Source: Euryarchaeota archaeon UBA549 (lineage in GTDB: Archaea > Thermoplasmatota > Poseidoniia > Poseidoniales > Poseidoniaceae). Taken from it: DNA of 25,655 bases. The notes below the pieces were generated by a model. It was not told where the DNA came from and searched no databases. It saw only the letters and a list, made by a program, of their open reading frames with translations. Of this stretch, positions 1 through 8,097 are shown one piece after another; positions within the stretch are counted from its first letter, which is position 1; the number at the start of each line of letters is the position of its first letter. The position numbers and the translations under genes were made by a program. The stretch spans positions 1 through 25,655 of the forward strand of contig DAGF01000037.1 in NCBI GenBank assembly GCA_002495645.1, in the 5' to 3' direction.

Positions 1-384
1 GGAGGGAATGTCAATGTTGGGCAGATTGGGTGAATTCACCGTGCTGGGGTCCAGCGGGCGAATGTTTCGGTCAATCTTGCCCAAGTTCAGCGTCAACACG
101 CCAGAATCCTTGGTGTAAGCCATCTCAATCAGGTCGTCAGCGCCGCCCAAACTGATGAGTTCCTTCACCTTGCGCAGTTCAAGTGCGAGGTCGTTTTCTT
201 CAACCTCCCAGGTATCGAAAGCAGCGGCGTCGACCTTCATGTCGATCATCGCAACGTGCGATGCATCAACGACCGTTGCCTGCATTTGGTTTTCTTTGAA
301 CTCGAAGCGTGCGTCCTCGACGACCACGCCCAAAGTCTCTACAATTTTGTTCATCAAGTCCTGCCGGGCTGTGACGTTCAACAT
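1..384 (-). CDS. pcn: DNA polymerase sliding clamp (PCNA), N-terminal part, cut by left edge
   Basis: Archaeal/eukaryotic-type sliding clamp; PCNA forms a trimeric ring that tethers replicative polymerase and other replication and repair proteins to DNA. The reverse strand from the ATG at 384-382 reads through position 1 without a stop, giving the first 128 residues of a protein normally near 245-250. It starts MFNVTARQDLMNKIVETLG and contains VVDASHVAMIDMKVD, the hallmark clamp segment (D-x-S-H-V-x-x) of domain 1. Next come the LGKIDRNIRPLDPST stretch and the start of the interdomain region. The other half of the ring subunit, including the interdomain connecting loop and C-terminal tail, lies outside the window. 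The gene diverges from the glycosyltransferase. No convincing Shine-Dalgarno site precedes the start, apart from a weak GAGAGGG 8-14 bases upstream. The family call is secure; completeness cannot be judged. Confidence 0.93.
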   Translation of the reverse strand, partial: MLNVTARQDLMNKIVETLGVVVEDARFEFKENQMQATVVDASHVAMIDMKVDAAAFDTWEVEENDLALELRKVKELISLGGADDLIEMAYTKDSGVLTLNLGKIDRNIRPLDPSTVNSPNLPNIDIPS

Positions 385-561
385 GAGTTCATCCCTCTCT
401 ATGCCAAAAGCCCTTCGCGACGGCTTATGAACTTAGCACAAAAGCAAGCATGAACGGACGCGTTCATGCGCGGTTTCAACTCACCATTGAATTCTCCGCG
501 CACATGGCCTACGGGGCATCTTTCCCTTGATTTCTTATGAGGCGGGCGTCTCGCCTACCCC
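385..561. promoter_or_regulatory. Divergent intergenic region between PCNA and glycosyltransferase genes
   Basis: These 177 bases separate two divergent start codons and must hold both promoters. I see no ribosome binding site before the plus-strand ATG at 562, so that mRNA may be leaderless. A T-rich element at about 528-539 (GATTTCTTATGA) sits roughly 25-30 bases upstream of it, where an archaeal TATA box would be expected, but the match is weak. For the PCNA side, candidate A/T-rich elements lie around 423-446. The most definite structure is the inverted repeat at 448-469, annotated separately. No small gene is supported here. Confidence 0.4.
448..469. repeat. Perfect 9-bp inverted repeat with 4-nt centre (operator or hairpin)
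   Basis: The sequence is GCATGAACG, then GACG, then CGTTCATGC: two perfectly complementary 9-base arms around four bases. It lies 64 bases upstream of the PCNA start and 93 bases upstream of the glycosyltransferase start. It could be a dimeric regulator's operator serving one or both divergent genes, or an RNA hairpin in a 5' leader. No oligo-T tract follows, which argues against a terminator. The structure is seen directly; the function is inference. Confidence 0.6.
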
Positions 562-1698
562 ATGGGCGAGAGTGAAACGGTCCCCGTTCTGCTCAAAGAA
601 GACGGTACGCCGTACAAAACGGCCGTGCTGATTCCAACCATCAACAACGCCGACGAACTCGACATCGTGCTCGAGCGTCTGGGCAAGCAAACTTACCCCC
701 ACTTTGAGCTCATCATCGCCGACTCGAAATCCAAGGACCACACGAAGGCCGTGTGCGAAAAACACGGCGCCACGTGGATTGACGACCCGTCGCGCAACCG
801 GGCCGACGCCTGCAACTTCGCCCTTCGTCAGATGGACCACGACCTCGTGCTGTTCACCGACGACGACACCGTTCCGCCCCTCGATTGGGTTGCCAAACTG
901 GTCCGCTGGTTCGACAACCCCGAAGTCGGTGCGGTGGGCGGGCCCAACTTTGCCCCCGACGACGACCCGTTCGGTGCCAAGTGCGCTGACGTGGCCTTCT
1001 GCACCAAATTCATGACCGCCGGCACCCGCTACGGCGCCCAACCCAAAGGCGAACTGGTGCCCATTACCCACAACCCCGGCGTCAACTGCGCTCACCGCAT
1101 GGCCAACCTCCGAGAAGTGGATTTCTTCGAAGAAGGTTGCATTGGGGCTGAAGACGTGGTGCTCGACGCCAAGATTCAACGCAAGGGCCACAAGTTGTTC
1201 ATCGACCCTTCCAACGTGATGCCGCACCGTCGCCGCCGCCCGTTCAAGCCCTACATGAAGCAGATGCGAAACTACGGCTACACCCGCATGGTCGCCAATA
1301 AGCGATGGCCCGAAATCGCCACCTGGTCGCACACGGCCATCGGGTTCTTCCCGCCTCTTGTCGTGCTCGCCCTCGCCGCCATGCTCTACGGCGGCTTGTC
1401 AGGCGGGGCTGAAGCCGACCTCTGGTTCACGCTCGCAGGCGATTGGGACCTGGCCCGCATCGCCTTCCACATCCCGCTTGGTCTGGTCTGCCTCTACATC
1501 GCCATCGCATGGCTTGGAGCCGCCATCGGCACCTCGCCTCACCGTTCGATTGGCACGGTGTTCTTGGCGCCGCTCTTTGTTTTCCTCGCCCAGTGGGCTT
1601 ACGGCCAAGGCGTCATCAAAGCCTGGAGAGAAATTCGACGAACCGGTGGACGTGCTGGCGAGGGCGCCCAAATTGACGACCGAGTCCGCACCGCTTGA
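562..1698 (+). CDS. Membrane-associated family 2 glycosyltransferase
   Basis: 378 residues. A GT-A catalytic domain (about 20-245) begins with the nucleotide-sugar binding strand TAVLIPTINNADELDIVLERL and the IIADSKSKD segment. It has the metal-binding DxD-type motif FTDDDT (D100-D102) and a GAED motif (E197-D198) that would carry the catalytic base in GT2 enzymes. A basic PHRRRRPFKPYMKQMRNYGYTR stretch follows at 221-242, resembling the acceptor-side (Q/R)xxRW-like region. Three hydrophobic segments (about 258-277, 303-323, 332-350) anchor the C-terminus in the membrane, so the enzyme probably transfers sugar from a nucleotide donor to a lipid carrier or glycolipid at the cytoplasmic face. 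Donor and acceptor cannot be read from the sequence. The start is the first ATG after the divergent promoter region and has no Shine-Dalgarno site. A possible role in surface glycan or N-glycan assembly is inference. Confidence 0.85.
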   Translation: MGESETVPVLLKEDGTPYKTAVLIPTINNADELDIVLERLGKQTYPHFELIIADSKSKDHTKAVCEKHGATWIDDPSRNRADACNFALRQMDHDLVLFTDDDTVPPLDWVAKLVRWFDNPEVGAVGGPNFAPDDDPFGAKCADVAFCTKFMTAGTRYGAQPKGELVPITHNPGVNCAHRMANLREVDFFEEGCIGAEDVVLDAKIQRKGHKLFIDPSNVMPHRRRRPFKPYMKQMRNYGYTRMVANKRWPEIATWSHTAIGFFPPLVVLALAAMLYGGLSGGAEADLWFTLAGDWDLARIAFHIPLGLVCLYIAIAWLGAAIGTSPHRSIGTVFLAPLFVFLAQWAYGQGVIKAWREIRRTGGRAGEGAQIDDRVRTA

Positions 1699-1776
1699 AC
1701 ACAAAAGCCGGGAAAGGCCGTTGGCGCCCGCCTTTGGATGGCGAACGTTCATCATGGAATCCAAGGTTAACAGTCC

Positions 1777-2070
1777 ATGGCCCGACCATCGCTCGCTGAA
1801 CGCCTTTCAGCGATGGACAAGCCGGACCACGCCACAGAAGCGGGCGCCATGTGGGGCTCTGTGCGTCCATTACTGGTGCTCGGTCGCATCCTCATGGTGG
1901 GCATGCTCATCATCGTGGGAGAAATCTTCGACGATGTTCGTGTGGCAGGGTTAACCATCGGTGTTTGGGCCCTCGTCTTGGGGATACCCTTGTTTTTGCT
2001 CATCTCGTCGTTCATCACGTACGTTGACCGCCTCGTGGGCCTTGAAGGCAAAGAAGACGCAAAGTGTTGA
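1777..2070 (+). CDS. Small two-helix membrane protein of unknown function
   Basis: 97 residues. The N-terminal ~28 residues are polar. Two hydrophobic segments follow (about 29-49, RPLLVLGRILMVGMLIIVGEI, and about 56-79), then a short charged tail ending KEDAKC. I do not recognise a family. It lies 78 bases after the glycosyltransferase and 43 bases before the Reeler-like operon on the same strand. Codon usage and the good ATG support a real gene rather than a chance frame, but no motif suggests a role. The C-terminal Cys may be coincidental. Confidence 0.65.
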   Translation: MARPSLAERLSAMDKPDHATEAGAMWGSVRPLLVLGRILMVGMLIIVGEIFDDVRVAGLTIGVWALVLGIPLFLLISSFITYVDRLVGLEGKEDAKC

Positions 2071-2113
2071 CCACAAGACGAAGAATCAAAAGGAAATGGA
2101 TTGATGAAGAGCC

Positions 2114-4606
2114 ATGAACAAAGGAGGCGTGCTTCTCTTCGTGTTCCTCCTTCTGATGGCTACGCAGGCCGACCTTGCGACGGCCAAGAAGAATGCGAAA
2201 TTCAACAGCACCTCGGGATGCGGTTGCCACAGCGGTGGAGCAAACGGCGTGAACCCCGTCTTGACCGGACTGCCCTCCTCTTACACACCCGCAACCACCT
2301 ACAGCCTCAGCATCGGGATGTCGGGCAACCCGCTCAGCGGCGGCTTCAACCTCGAGGTCAGCAAAGGTGCGCTCTCCAACCCCAGCGGCGCCGCACAAGT
2401 CTCATCCAACGGTTTCCAAGCCACCCACAACACCTGGACCAGCACATCGTGGACCGTGGATTGGACGGCCCCCGCCAGCGGGAGCGGGACCGTTCAGGTT
2501 AACCTGGCCGTGCTGCACGGCAACAACGGGCAAAACACAGGAGGTGACCTCTACGGCACGTCCTCGACCTCCGTGAGCGAAGAGATCAACACCAACACGC
2601 CCCCGACAGCCACCAACCTCAACATCGCTCCATCCACGCCAACCACGAGCGACGATTTGACCCTCACCTACACCTACACCGACGACGACGGTGACGCCGA
2701 GAGCGGGACCACCGTGTCTTGGCATCGCAACGGTGTTGCCCAACCGGGGCATACATCCACGATTCTCCCAGCCACCGCCACCGCCAAGGGCGAGGCGTGG
2801 CATGCAGTGGTGACCCCTTCGGACGGCGAGGATGCAGGAACATCGGTGGCCTCAAGTTCGGTTCTCATCATCAATTCAGCACCAACCATCAACTCCGTGG
2901 CTGTGAGCAGTGAAACACCCGACACCAACGACGATGTCACCTTCACCTACCAGACGGATGACGTTGACGGCGACACCATCACCTCCACCGAGACCCGGTG
3001 GCTGTTGGAGGGTGCCGTGTTTGCCTCCCTTGACAACATGAGCACGTTACCTGCCGTAGCGACACGCGTCGGCGACACATGGACGGTGGAGGTGCGCGTC
3101 TCCGACGGCGAAGACCTGTCGGATTGGTTCGCTTCAACAGAGATGGTCGTGGGCTCAAGCAATCAGGCCCCCGTGGTTGACAGCGTGGTCATAACGCCGG
3201 CGGACGCCACCACGCTGGACGACCTCACGGCCGCATGGACGACAACCGATGCGGACGGGGACGAAATCGTGGATACCGAAGTCATGTGGATGAAGGATGG
3301 CGTCCACCAAACAGATGTTGACGGCGTGAACCCGCTTCCCGCCAATCGAACCTCAAAGGGCGACGAGTGGACGGTTTTTGTTCGGGTATTTGACGGCGAA
3401 GCATGGTCCTTGGCGACAAGCAGCGCTCAGCAGATGATTGGCAACGCCGCACCCATCGTGGTCAGCGCTGTCCTGACGTCCCCCAGCTTCAGCGCAAACG
3501 ATCCGCTGAGTGTGAATTTGACCGCCGAAGACCCTGACGGAGAGGGCGTCCAGGTCGTTGACGTCCGCTGGTACCTCAACGATGTCGAACAAAGCGACGG
3601 TGCCAACAGCCTGGTTTTGGACGCCACCTCGCTCCAGCGAGGCGATGCATGGCACGCCGTCATCACGGTCAGCGATGGAAGCGACGAAACATCGGCCATG
3701 ACCTCGCCTACCACCATCGTCAACGCCGCACCTCACGTCAACATATCGTGGCCGTCCGAGGCCAACGCCCTTCAGAATCTGGTGCCAATCATCACCGTTA
3801 CAGACGCTGACGGTGACGCTGCATCCCTCGCCACGACATGGTACAAGAACGGGTTCAGAGACGCCGGTTTAGCCAACGCCACCTCCGTGCCTGCTGAGAA
3901 ACTCGCACCCGGACAAACGTGGACGTTGGTGGTGGAAGCGAGCGACGGTGAACTGACAACATCACGCCAAGCGAGCACGGTGCTCGAGAACCTTCCGCCC
4001 GTTGCTGACATGACCGTTGTATCCTCTGCGATCTGGTTCAACGAAACGACGGTGCTCTCGGCCGAAGCCTCAAGCGACCTTGACGGCGAAGTTGTTGAGT
4101 TCACATGGTCGTGGGACGATGGAACAGCAACGGGAGCCACCCTGGAATTGGTGCTGACGAAGGACACAGAAGTTCACCTGCTGGTGTCCGATGACCTTGG
4201 CGCCAAAGCGGAAACGACAATCCAGTTGACCGTTTCAACAGGCCCGTCCGTGCAGAATCTAAGGGTGTTCAACCACGAAAACGGCAAGGTTGACCTGACA
4301 TGGGAGTGGAATGGAGAAGCGGTTGAATTCAACATTCATCGTAACGGTCAACTCATTGCCACCACCGACGGTCAGTCCTACCAAGACCAGCCACCCATGA
4401 GCGGCGTCAACACCTACACCGTCCAGCCCGTCAACGACGAACGAACCTTCCTCAACGGAGCCGATGGGATTTCAACCACGTTGCAACCCATCATCCTGGA
4501 GGAACCTGGCCCTGCGACCGGCCTCGGTTTGGGCCTGGGCGTCTTGATGCTGTTGGGCATGCTGATTCCACTGTTCTTCGCCAGCCGCAAAGGAGGTGGT
4601 GCCTGA
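2114..4606 (+). CDS. Exported Reeler/choice-of-anchor-V-like protein with Ig-like repeats and C-terminal anchor
   Basis: 830 residues. A signal peptide (about 1-24) is followed by a CxCH motif (C36, C38, H39 in SGCGCHSGG) and a beta-rich domain to about 157 with the GGFNLEVSKG and WTVDWTAPASGSGTV signatures of the Reeler-like choice-of-anchor-V family. In that family a heme-c-like CxxCH often stands at the front. Next come five Ig-like repeats of about 95 residues (about 161-625), each with TxxDxDGD, a W-Y/L-x-x-G strand and GDxWTVxVxVSDG. A PKD-like module (about 627-707, SSDLDGEVVEFTWSWDDG) and a fibronectin-III-like module (about 710-795) follow. The C-terminus is one helix (about 803-823) with a basic tail (SRKGGGA). 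It is likely displayed outside the cell, with the N-terminal domain held away by a stalk. It is the first gene of a three-gene operon. The domain order is clear; heme binding is unproven because the Cys spacing is short by one. Confidence 0.75.
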   Translation: MNKGGVLLFVFLLLMATQADLATAKKNAKFNSTSGCGCHSGGANGVNPVLTGLPSSYTPATTYSLSIGMSGNPLSGGFNLEVSKGALSNPSGAAQVSSNGFQATHNTWTSTSWTVDWTAPASGSGTVQVNLAVLHGNNGQNTGGDLYGTSSTSVSEEINTNTPPTATNLNIAPSTPTTSDDLTLTYTYTDDDGDAESGTTVSWHRNGVAQPGHTSTILPATATAKGEAWHAVVTPSDGEDAGTSVASSSVLIINSAPTINSVAVSSETPDTNDDVTFTYQTDDVDGDTITSTETRWLLEGAVFASLDNMSTLPAVATRVGDTWTVEVRVSDGEDLSDWFASTEMVVGSSNQAPVVDSVVITPADATTLDDLTAAWTTTDADGDEIVDTEVMWMKDGVHQTDVDGVNPLPANRTSKGDEWTVFVRVFDGEAWSLATSSAQQMIGNAAPIVVSAVLTSPSFSANDPLSVNLTAEDPDGEGVQVVDVRWYLNDVEQSDGANSLVLDATSLQRGDAWHAVITVSDGSDETSAMTSPTTIVNAAPHVNISWPSEANALQNLVPIITVTDADGDAASLATTWYKNGFRDAGLANATSVPAEKLAPGQTWTLVVEASDGELTTSRQASTVLENLPPVADMTVVSSAIWFNETTVLSAEASSDLDGEVVEFTWSWDDGTATGATLELVLTKDTEVHLLVSDDLGAKAETTIQLTVSTGPSVQNLRVFNHENGKVDLTWEWNGEAVEFNIHRNGQLIATTDGQSYQDQPPMSGVNTYTVQPVNDERTFLNGADGISTTLQPIILEEPGPATGLGLGLGVLMLLGMLIPLFFASRKGGGA
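4592..4597 (+). promoter_or_regulatory. Shine-Dalgarno site for the second Reeler-like gene
   Basis: GGAGGT, followed by GGT, lies inside the last codons of the upstream gene, 8 bases before the ATG at 4606. The stop and start overlap as TGATG. This supports translational coupling and fixes the downstream start. Confidence 0.8.
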
Positions 4607-5580
4607 TGAAGCGAATCTCGCTGATGCTCGTGGTGCTCGCGTTGTTGCTGGCGCCCTCCCTTGGCTCAGCCAACCCCAACGGCGTGGGCTCGGGAACGTT
4701 TGACGCCCAATGCGGCGGCGCCTGCCACGGCGACGCTGACATGAACCGTTCTTCGACCGCCAGCGTCGTGGTCAACGCCCCAAGCGTGGCCTACGAAGGC
4801 TTGCTCACCAGCGTATCGGTCACCGTTTCTGATATCGAGACGACCAGCACCGGTCTGCTTGGCTTCTTCCTTCTCTCCGACCTCTCGGGCGCAGACGACA
4901 CGCCAGCCGACGCAGGCTGGACCATCCTGTCCAACAGCGAGGGAGGAAGTGAGAATTACGTCGAAGCGGTCATTGCATCTGGTCAAACCGAACACACGGT
5001 TCACTGGACGCTCCGCGCCCCGTCGGTGGGCACGGCAACCCTCCATGCATCCATCCATCACGGAAGCGAAGACGGAAGCGAAGCCCCGTTCTTCGGTGCT
5101 TCGGCAAGCCCGGCCACCATCGATGTCCGTGAAGTCCCCGAAGACCTCCCAAGGTTGGCGGCCGACTTTGAGCCACCCGTTCGACGAGACATCGGCGAGG
5201 CCACCACCATCACCCTGGCCACGGAGCACGTGAACCAGGTGGCCGTTGAGTGGCGAGTCTCGGGTGGTGAGGTGAACACGGCGACCGTCGCCACCTCAGG
5301 AGAGAATGCTTGGGAATTTGCACTCCCCGCGAGTTTGCAACCGGTGCAACTTGAATGGCGCGCCCTTCTCGAAGGCGAGGGGCCCGACCAAACCACGCCT
5401 TGGTTCCAATTGCAGAGCGAAGAGCCTTCGTGGTCGGTGGATGAAACGGCAGCCTACGTTCAGTCCATGGCGATGCTCTTCGTCTTCATCGCAGCGTTCC
5501 TCTCGCTCCAACGGCAAAGCACGGCCACGGCCAAGGACTTCGCTGCGTTTGATTCGGATAAACACGAGGAGGTGGCCTGA
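4606..5580 (+). CDS. Second exported Reeler-like protein with CxxxCH motif and C-terminal helix
   Basis: 324 residues. A signal peptide (about 1-22, LMLVVLALLLAPSLGSA) precedes QCGGACHGD, a CxxxCH arrangement (C36, C40, H41) at the same place where the upstream protein has CxCH. The following ~130 residues resemble the same Reeler/choice-of-anchor-V fold: GLLGFFLLSDL, AGWTI, a TVHWTLRAPSVGTATLHASIHHG segment, then acidic residues. A second beta domain (about 175-270) and a hydrophobic segment (about 287-302, QSMAMLFVFIAAFLSL) follow, ending in a charged cytoplasmic tail. It overlaps its neighbours by one base at each end (TGATG), so all three proteins are probably made together. It may be a smaller partner of the 830-residue protein. 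Heme attachment through a five-residue CxxxC spacing is possible but needs proof. Confidence 0.7.
   Translation: MKRISLMLVVLALLLAPSLGSANPNGVGSGTFDAQCGGACHGDADMNRSSTASVVVNAPSVAYEGLLTSVSVTVSDIETTSTGLLGFFLLSDLSGADDTPADAGWTILSNSEGGSENYVEAVIASGQTEHTVHWTLRAPSVGTATLHASIHHGSEDGSEAPFFGASASPATIDVREVPEDLPRLAADFEPPVRRDIGEATTITLATEHVNQVAVEWRVSGGEVNTATVATSGENAWEFALPASLQPVQLEWRALLEGEGPDQTTPWFQLQSEEPSWSVDETAAYVQSMAMLFVFIAAFLSLQRQSTATAKDFAAFDSDKHEEVA
5568..5574 (+). promoter_or_regulatory. Shine-Dalgarno site for the DUF2231-like gene
   Basis: GGAGGTG, preceded by GA, lies 5 bases before the ATG at 5580, again inside the end of the upstream gene with a TGATG overlap. It supports the chosen start and coupled translation. 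Confidence 0.8.
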
Positions 5581-6140
5581 TGGTTTCGGCTCCAACCCTG
5601 CACGTGGTGAGCACCGAACTCGCCGTCGGTTCTTTTGCCATGGCGGGGATTGCCTTCCTTCTTGCTGGCCTGGGAAGTCATGGCTGGTTGGGCATGAAGC
5701 GACACCTGCAACTTGCCGACCATGTCGCTCATTTTGCCTTGGCCTTTGGCCTCCTCGCCCTTCCTTTCGCCATCATAACGGGTATCCAATCAAGTCCCGG
5801 CGAGGGGCTTGACCATCCGCTGCTCATCAACAAAATGCTGCTTGGTTCATCCGCCTTTGGTTTGGCCATCGGCGTCCTGCTGGCACGCCGCGCCCACGGC
5901 CCCGAGATTTGGACACGACACCTCGGACGACGCTGGCAAGCGCTGGGAGGCATGGCCGCCGTTGGGATGGTGTTGCTGACCGCTTCGCTGGGCGGCACCT
6001 ACGCTCGAGGTGAATCCCTCTTGTCCTGGTTGCCCTTCTCCTTTGACACCGTTCCGTTGATGCCTCTTTGGTTCTCAACAGCGCTGCTCATCATCGCACT
6101 GGTCAACATCGGGTTGGTGCGAAGGCAACCATCACCCTGA
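5580..6140 (+). CDS. DUF2231-like multi-helix membrane protein
   Basis: 186 residues with about five hydrophobic segments (roughly 13-31, 46-68, 84-103, 122-141, 161-180). Histidines lie near or in helices (H8, H48 and H51 in LADHVAHFAL, H79 in GLDHPLLINK). A late SLGGTYARGES segment matches the LGGxxxxxxG end of DUF2231 proteins. That family is a set of small membrane proteins often found beside cytochromes, and paired helix histidines could bind b-type heme. Placement behind two exported proteins with Cys-His heme-like motifs suggests a membrane electron-transfer partner; this is inference. The gene stops at 6140, directly abutting the stop of the convergent ABC transporter (TGA|TCA), with no intergenic base. 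Alternative: a different four- or five-helix cytochrome b561-like protein. Confidence 0.6.
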   Translation: MVSAPTLHVVSTELAVGSFAMAGIAFLLAGLGSHGWLGMKRHLQLADHVAHFALAFGLLALPFAIITGIQSSPGEGLDHPLLINKMLLGSSAFGLAIGVLLARRAHGPEIWTRHLGRRWQALGGMAAVGMVLLTASLGGTYARGESLLSWLPFSFDTVPLMPLWFSTALLIIALVNIGLVRRQPSP

Positions 6141-7994
6141 TCACAAACCGGCCATATCGCCCGTTTGGATGGTCCACTGGCTAGCGTAAACGCCACCAGA
6201 AGCCACCAGGTCATCGTGCAGGCCACGCTCCACGATGGCCCCGTCGACCATGGAGAGAATCTCATTGGCGTTTCGAATGGTACTGAGACGATGAGCGACC
6301 GCAATCGTCGCTCGCTCCTTGCCCGAAGAGAGCAGGTTCTCCTGAATACGGCGTTCCGTCTCTGCATCCAAAGCGCTGCTGGCTTCGTCGAGGATGAGCA
6401 GGCTTGGCGCCTTCAAGAGCGCTCTGGCGAGTGAGATTCGGGCACGTTGACCACCGCTGAGCATGGCGCCACGGTCGCCCACCATGGTATCGACACCGTT
6501 CTCCAATTCCTGAACGAACTCCCAAGCACCGGCCATCTTGAGCGCCTCAACGAGTTGTTCATCCGTCGCTTCTTGGTTGTAGACCACGTTGTCCTTGACG
6601 CTCCCGTAGAACAGGAAGGGGTCTTGGCTGACAAAACCGATGGCCTCGCGGAGCGAATGCAGGGTGAAATCTGTGATGGGGCGGCCGTTGACCAGCACAT
6701 CCCCGCTGTCGGGCGTGTAGTAGCGCATGAGCAGTTTGAGAATCGTCGTTTTCCCTGCACCGGTGTGGCCCATGACGCCGAGGAAATCACCTTCGCTCAC
6801 CTTGAAGGAAATACCGTTGAGGACCTTGATGGTGGTGTTGGGGTACGTGAAGTACACATCGTTGAATTCCACGGTTTTGATGCCACCTTCCAAGGCCACA
6901 GCGTCTTCGTCGTCAACGATGGTCGGCTCAAGATCGACCGCTGCAAACACCCGGCGGGCTGCCGCTTCACCTCGTTGCAGTTGGTTGACCAAGATACCGA
7001 AAATGAACATCGGCATGGTCATTCGGGTGCTGATGAGCAGGAAGGTGACGAGTTGCCCAGTGGTGATTTCGCCTTGGCTTGCAAAGTAGCCACCGGCGGT
7101 CACCAGGAGACCGAACGCCACCCCTGCCACCGCGTAAATCATGGGAATGAAACGGTTACGGTCTTTGCTGGCTCCCATGGCTTGGTCGCGGTAGGAACCT
7201 GATTCAGCGGCAACACGGTCCGCTTCCCACGTTTCGGCGTTGTAGGCTTGAACAACGGAAATACCCGAGATGAGGTTTTCAAGCACGGCGTGGATGTCAC
7301 CGGTTGATTCTCGTTGCTTGCGGTACTTGCGCTGAACTCGGGTGGAAAACCAGTACACTGCAGGGACGATAAACAGGATAGGCGTGAACAAGACGGCCGC
7401 CAATTTCCACGACATCAACACAAGGATGAGGAAGGCCGTGGCAAAGGTGATGATGATTCGGATAATGGAGGTTGATGAATCTGAGACGACGTCTTCAAGC
7501 TGGTTAACATCGCTCGAGAGCACCGACATGATCTGCCCTGTTTGACGCAGGTCGTAGTAGGAGGCCTCCATGGCGATGAGGGAGCGAGTTGCGTCCATTC
7601 GCAGGTCGTGCTGGATGTTGTAGCCCAGCGTTTGCCACGCGTATTCCGAGATGCCCTGAAACACGGCCAAACACAGGAATCCGAGGAAAATGAGCACGCC
7701 GTATCCAATGGCAGGATTGCTATGGAGGGTGGTCACCATGTCCTGAACGATTTGCGGGCCGGAAAGCATGTCCGTTGTGAAGTAATCCACGGCCAGACCG
7801 ATGGCGACAAAGGGCATCAGGTCAAAGAAACGGGCCGCAGCGTTGGCAAAGATGCCCGTAAGCACCCGCTTGGGGTATTTCTTGGCGTAGGGGACGACTC
7901 GCCAAATCTGCCTTCCAAGGACATCGGCGCTGTCGTTGATATCCTCTGGGGACATCTTGTCGCTGTTGGCTTTTGCAGCGTGTGCCCTCGTCAT
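6141..7994 (-). CDS. ABC exporter half-transporter (fused membrane and ATPase domains)
   Basis: 617 residues from the ATG at 7994. The N-terminal exporter membrane domain (about 45-340) has six hydrophobic segments. The ATPase domain (about 372-615) has Walker A GHTGAGKTT (409-417), Q-loop Gln457 in FVSQDPFLF, signature LSGGQ (512-516), Walker B LLILDE (532-537) and switch His568 in AVAHRLSTI. All ATPase residues are intact, so it should work as a homodimer or with another half-transporter. It belongs to the MsbA/multidrug/lipid exporter group; the substrate cannot be deduced. The frame stays open upstream to 8405, but that extension overlaps the divergent protease and lacks exporter character. 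Met at 7955 (MSPEDIN) is an alternative start. No Shine-Dalgarno site is visible. It converges on the DUF2231-like gene with no spacer. Confidence 0.92.
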   Translation of the reverse strand: MTRAHAAKANSDKMSPEDINDSADVLGRQIWRVVPYAKKYPKRVLTGIFANAAARFFDLMPFVAIGLAVDYFTTDMLSGPQIVQDMVTTLHSNPAIGYGVLIFLGFLCLAVFQGISEYAWQTLGYNIQHDLRMDATRSLIAMEASYYDLRQTGQIMSVLSSDVNQLEDVVSDSSTSIIRIIITFATAFLILVLMSWKLAAVLFTPILFIVPAVYWFSTRVQRKYRKQRESTGDIHAVLENLISGISVVQAYNAETWEADRVAAESGSYRDQAMGASKDRNRFIPMIYAVAGVAFGLLVTAGGYFASQGEITTGQLVTFLLISTRMTMPMFIFGILVNQLQRGEAAARRVFAAVDLEPTIVDDEDAVALEGGIKTVEFNDVYFTYPNTTIKVLNGISFKVSEGDFLGVMGHTGAGKTTILKLLMRYYTPDSGDVLVNGRPITDFTLHSLREAIGFVSQDPFLFYGSVKDNVVYNQEATDEQLVEALKMAGAWEFVQELENGVDTMVGDRGAMLSGGQRARISLARALLKAPSLLILDEASSALDAETERRIQENLLSSGKERATIAVAHRLSTIRNANEILSMVDGAIVERGLHDDLVASGGVYASQWTIQTGDMAGL

Positions 7995-8097
7995 GTTGCC
8001 ACGGCAATGACCGAGACTCTTGAACCCTCGCCATGGGGCCATCTTGCTGCGACCGCTCAACCAATCTTTGATGAGGTTCCCCGCCGTCGTAAGCCCC
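7995..8097. promoter_or_regulatory. Divergent promoter region, ABC exporter and surface protease
   Basis: These 103 bases lie between the two chosen start codons and must contain both promoters. I see no strong Shine-Dalgarno site on either side and no clear TATA box. The region is short and fairly GC-rich, so either start could be slightly misplaced. Confidence 0.35.

Noticed and set aside
535..1332. Long minus-strand open frame of 265 codons opposite the glycosyltransferase
   Set aside because: It is fully antisense to a clear GT2 gene, has no recognisable motif, and arises from the GC-rich third-position bias of the real gene.
6447..7202. 251-codon plus-strand frame opposite the ABC exporter
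   Set aside because: It is antisense to the ATPase and membrane domains and is His/Glu-rich in the way expected for a complement of hydrophobic codons.
8020..8097. Earlier start for the protease
   Set aside because: The extra 26 residues would bury the signal peptide; starting at 8098 places an Arg-rich n-region directly before the hydrophobic core.
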